From Microbacterium sp. Yaish 1 (GTDB lineage Bacteria > Actinomycetota > Actinomycetes > Actinomycetales > Microbacteriaceae), in contig NZ_NPMR01000001.1 of the NCBI RefSeq assembly GCF_002245215.1, forward strand, positions 1-64,000: a stretch of DNA of 64,000 nt, read 5' to 3'. Below, in pieces: positions 61,190 to 64,000 of this stretch. The position numbers and the translations under genes are program-made. The notes below the pieces were generated by a model. The model was given only the letters and a program-made list of their open reading frames with translations, ran no database searches and was not told where the DNA came from. Every line of letters begins with the position of its first letter. Position 1 is the stretch's first letter.

Positions 61190-62998
61190 TCAGTCGCTCG
61201 GCTCCGAGCGGTGGCGGGGCTTGCGCGCAGGACGGTCGTCGCGGTCGCGCGGACGGTCGTCGCGGTCGTACCGGCCCCGCGAGCTGCGGCTCGGCCCGCC
61301 GGTGTCGACGCGGATCTCGATCGCCTTGCCCGAGATGCGGGTGTCGGCCAGGCGGTCGAGCGTCGACTGCGGCATGTCGGACGGCAGCTCGACGAGCGAG
61401 AAGTCGGGCCGGATCTGGATGGCACCGAAGTCGCCGCGGCTGAGACCGCCCTCGTTCGCGAGCGCGCCGACGATCTGACGAGGCTCGACGCGGTGACGCT
61501 TGCCCACCGCGATGCGGTAGGTGGTCATGTTCGGGTTGCTCGCGCGCGGGCGGCGTTCCGGACGCCCGTCGCGGTCGTCGCGGTCGAACGAGCGCGGGGC
61601 GCGGTCCTCGCGCGGCGCGCGTGCGCGCGGCTCGGGGTCGGGCTCGAGCAGAAGCGGGGTCTCGCCCTGCGCGACCACGGCGAGCGCGGCGGCGACGTCC
61701 ACTTCGGGCACATCGTGGTGACGGACGTAGTGGGCGACGATGTCGCGGAACCGCTCGATGCGGTCGGTGTCTTCCAGCGCCGCGGTGATGCGGTCGTCGA
61801 AGCGCGACAGGCGCGTCACGTTGACCTCGTCGACGCTCGGCAGCTGCATCTGCGTCAGCGGCTGGCGCGTCGCGCGCTCGATCGCGTTCACGAGCCCGCG
61901 CTCGCGCGGCGTGACGAAGCTGATCGCGTCACCCGTGCGGCCGGCACGCCCGGTGCGGCCGATGCGGTGCACGTACGACTCGGTGTCGGTCGAGATGTCG
62001 AAGTTCACCACGTGGGAGATGCGCTCGACGTCGAGGCCGCGGGCAGCGACATCCGTGGCGACCAGGATGTCGAGCTTGCCCGACTTCAGCTGGTTGACGG
62101 TGCGCTCGCGCTGCACCTGGGCGACGTCGCCGTTGATGGCGGCGGCGGAGTAACCGCGGGCGCGCAGCTTCTCGGCGACCTCCTCGGTCGCGCTCTTCGT
62201 GCGGGCGAACACGATCATCGCCTCGAAGTTCTCGACCTCGAGGATGCGGGTGAGGGCGTCGATCTTCTGCTGGTACGACACGATCAGGTACCGCTGGGTG
62301 ATCGTCGAGGAGGTCGTCGTCTTCGACGCGACGGTGATCTCTTCGGGGTCGTTGAGGTACTGCTTCGACATCCGACGGATGGCCGCGGGCATCGTCGCCG
62401 AGAACAGCGCGACCTGCTTGGTGTCGGGGGTGTCGGCGAGGATCGTCTCGACGTCCTCGGCGAAGCCCATCTTCAGCATCTCGTCGGCCTCGTCGAGCAC
62501 GAGGTACTTCAGCTCGGACAGGTCGAGCGTGCCCTTGTCGAGGTGGTCCATGATGCGGCCGGGCGTACCGACGATCACGTGGACCCCGCGGCGCAGTGCG
62601 GAGAGCTGCACGCCGTATCCCTGGCCGCCGTAGACCGGCAGCACGTGAACGCCGCGGGTGCGCGACGCGTACTTCTCGAACGCTTCGCAGACCTGCAGCG
62701 CGAGCTCGCGCGTCGGGGCCAGCACGAGGGCCTGCGGCGTCTTCTGCGTCAGGTCGAGCCGGTCGAGGATCGGCAGGGCGAAGGCCGCGGTCTTGCCGGT
62801 ACCGGTCTGCGCGAGCCCGACGACGTCGCGTCCCTCGAGGAGTGTCGGGATGGTCGCTGCCTGGATCGCCGACGGCGTCTCGTAGCCCACGTCGGAGAGC
62901 GCCTTGAGCACCTGCTCCCCCAGCCCGAGGTCGCGGAAAGTGATGACGGGCGGTTCGTCGACGGACTCGGGTACAGGCTGTTCAGCAGAAGTGGACAC
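61190..62998 (-). CDS. DEAD-box ATP-dependent RNA helicase (DeaD/CsdA type)
   Basis: A 602-aa RNA helicase: Q motif (FRDLGLGEQVLKALSDVGYETPSAIQ), motif I AQTGTGKT, DEAD in VLDEADEML, SATMP, and HRIGRTGRAGR. After the core come an RD-rich linker, a DbpA-type RNA-binding domain (YRIAVGKRHRVEPRQIVGAL) and an Arg/Asp-rich disordered tail. It acts in ribosome assembly and mRNA decay at low temperature. GTG start with TACCCT 5 nt upstream. Confidence 0.95.
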   Translation of the reverse strand: MSTSAEQPVPESVDEPPVITFRDLGLGEQVLKALSDVGYETPSAIQAATIPTLLEGRDVVGLAQTGTGKTAAFALPILDRLDLTQKTPQALVLAPTRELALQVCEAFEKYASRTRGVHVLPVYGGQGYGVQLSALRRGVHVIVGTPGRIMDHLDKGTLDLSELKYLVLDEADEMLKMGFAEDVETILADTPDTKQVALFSATMPAAIRRMSKQYLNDPEEITVASKTTTSSTITQRYLIVSYQQKIDALTRILEVENFEAMIVFARTKSATEEVAEKLRARGYSAAAINGDVAQVQRERTVNQLKSGKLDILVATDVAARGLDVERISHVVNFDISTDTESYVHRIGRTGRAGRTGDAISFVTPRERGLVNAIERATRQPLTQMQLPSVDEVNVTRLSRFDDRITAALEDTDRIERFRDIVAHYVRHHDVPEVDVAAALAVVAQGETPLLLEPDPEPRARAPREDRAPRSFDRDDRDGRPERRPRASNPNMTTYRIAVGKRHRVEPRQIVGALANEGGLSRGDFGAIQIRPDFSLVELPSDMPQSTLDRLADTRISGKAIEIRVDTGGPSRSSRGRYDRDDRPRDRDDRPARKPRHRSEPSD

Positions 62999-63101
62999 GC
63001 TTCAGGGTAGTCCGACGTGCCTGAGAACGCGCGATCGGCCCGGCGCGCTTCGGCCCGGTGCCCTAGCCTCGAAGCAGGTCGACGGACTCGAGGGGGTACC
63101 G

Positions 63102-64000
63102 ATGCCGGAGTGGCTGCTCTTCACCATCGCGGCGGTGGTCTTCTCGATCGCGGCCACCTGGCTCGCCAAGCGGGCGCTCGAGGCGCGGGTCGGCTGGGTG
63201 CGCGGGCCGCTCGTCTCGCTCATCGTCTTCGTCGTGTTCGGACCGCTCGGCATCTGGGTGCTGCGCGGAGCGGGTGTGCTTCAGGAGGAGGGCGGGCTGC
63301 TCACCGACCAGCCCGTCGCCTTCGGCTTCGTGCTGCTCGTGCTCGCGTGGCTGTTCGCCATCGTCCTGATCGCCCTCATCACGCTCGAGCTCATGTGGCC
63401 GGCGCGGCCGCCGATGGGCCCCGTCACCTACGTTCGCGAGGCGCTGCACCGGCGCCGCCGAGCGGTGCGGTACGCGCGCATCGTCGCGATCGCCTCGCGG
63501 CATGGCCTCGGTGGCATGCGCAGCGAATCGGCGCGGGCCGAACTGCCCCGGGCGCTCGCGGCCACCCTCGACGACGCGGGCGTCACCTTCGTCAAGCTCG
63601 GCCAGATCCTCTCCACCCGCAACGACCTCCTCCCCGCCGAGATCACGAGTGCGCTCGCCTCCCTGCAGATGGACACGACGCCCATCCCGTGGCACGAGGC
63701 GAAGGCTGCGATCGAGAAGCAGCTGGGCCGACCGCTCGAACTGGTCTTCGCCAGCATCGACGAGACCCCGCTGGCAGCGGCATCCGTCGGCCAGGTTCAC
63801 AGCGCACGGCTGAAGGACGGTCGTGCGGTCGTGGTGAAGATTCAGCGGCCGAAGGCGCGTGCGCAGGTGGCCACCGACCTCGACATCATCGAGCGGGCGG
63901 CCGCAGACCTCGAGCGGCGCACGACGTGGGCGAAGGATGTCGGCGCCTCGGCCCTCGCCGCGCAGTTCGCCGTCGCACTGCGCGAAGAGCTCGACTACCG
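63102..64000 (+). CDS. UbiB/AarF (ABC1) family kinase-like protein, partial
   Basis: The gene runs off the right edge; about 299 codons are present. Three N-terminal membrane helices (to about residue 110) are followed by the UbiB signature VTFVKLGQILSTRNDLLPAE and the Ala-rich nucleotide loop AAASVGQVHSARLKDGR with the Lys in VVVKIQRP. Members support quinone biosynthesis or membrane lipid homeostasis as atypical kinases/ATPases. AGGGGG precedes the ATG. Confidence 0.9.
   Translation, partial: MPEWLLFTIAAVVFSIAATWLAKRALEARVGWVRGPLVSLIVFVVFGPLGIWVLRGAGVLQEEGGLLTDQPVAFGFVLLVLAWLFAIVLIALITLELMWPARPPMGPVTYVREALHRRRRAVRYARIVAIASRHGLGGMRSESARAELPRALAATLDDAGVTFVKLGQILSTRNDLLPAEITSALASLQMDTTPIPWHEAKAAIEKQLGRPLELVFASIDETPLAAASVGQVHSARLKDGRAVVVKIQRPKARAQVATDLDIIERAAADLERRTTWAKDVGASALAAQFAVALREELDY

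Overview
The window is about 70 % GC, with genes packed on both strands, frequent 4-bp ATGA overlaps and many start codons lying 6-7 nt behind a TANNNT box (the actinobacterial leaderless layout). A class Ib nrdHIEF operon, a helicase-like protein with a C-terminal nuclease of the type first named from Microbacterium testaceum, and overall gene content point to the Microbacteriaceae, most likely Microbacterium. This is inferred from gene content; there is no 16S sequence in the window.

Layout. 1-300: leader and promoter of an rRNA operon running off the left edge. 334-6135: an oligopeptide/nickel-type ABC importer operon (lipoprotein, two permeases, two ATPases) preceded by a DUF1684 gene. 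6193-12800: small membrane proteins, two MarR regulators (one driving an MFS pump), a NERD protein, RtcB RNA ligase with a 29-codon ORF in front of it, and a HIT-like protein. 12939-16776: nrdHIEF with candidate NrdR and DnaA sites upstream. 17160-26400: core metabolism (MFS, acyl-CoA dehydrogenase, CsoR-type sensor, DUF445, SixA-like phosphatase, YbaK-like deacylase, amino-acid dehydrogenase, MgtE with a long leader, FMN reductase). 26502-30185: a MatC-type carboxylate carrier, a PrpF-type isomerase and a divergent LysR regulator.

30240-38362 is an accessory island ending exactly at the 3' end of tRNA-Ala(CGC). It contains one intact two-gene defence module, a PD-(D/E)XK nuclease (HamA-like) overlapping a 1212-aa SF2 helicase (HamB-like), which I read as a Hachiman-type anti-phage system. 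On both sides lie decayed genes: two recombinase-tail fragments, the N-terminus of a large HTH protein broken by a 26-bp tandem duplication, a doubly frameshifted C-terminal fragment, and a MobF relaxase with four in-frame stops and an out-of-frame deletion.

38496-51364 returns to core genes: amidohydrolase, galU, 5-formyl-THF cyclo-ligase, zinc-ribbon protein, mscL, a 1251-aa helicase-like protein whose Walker A lysine and Walker B DE are absent, a full-length O6-alkylguanine transferase homologue whose catalytic Cys is Ala, an acetate-symporter-type operon and its divergent GAF-LuxR regulator. 52688-61047 reads as a stress or desiccation cluster: SDR, an MBL hydrolase cut by one amber codon, Mn-catalase, a coupled operon of haem-oxygenase-like enzyme, glycosyltransferase and CDGSH protein, a zinc alcohol dehydrogenase, another SDR and a tiny acidic protein. 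The window ends with a DEAD-box RNA helicase and the start of a UbiB/AarF-family kinase.
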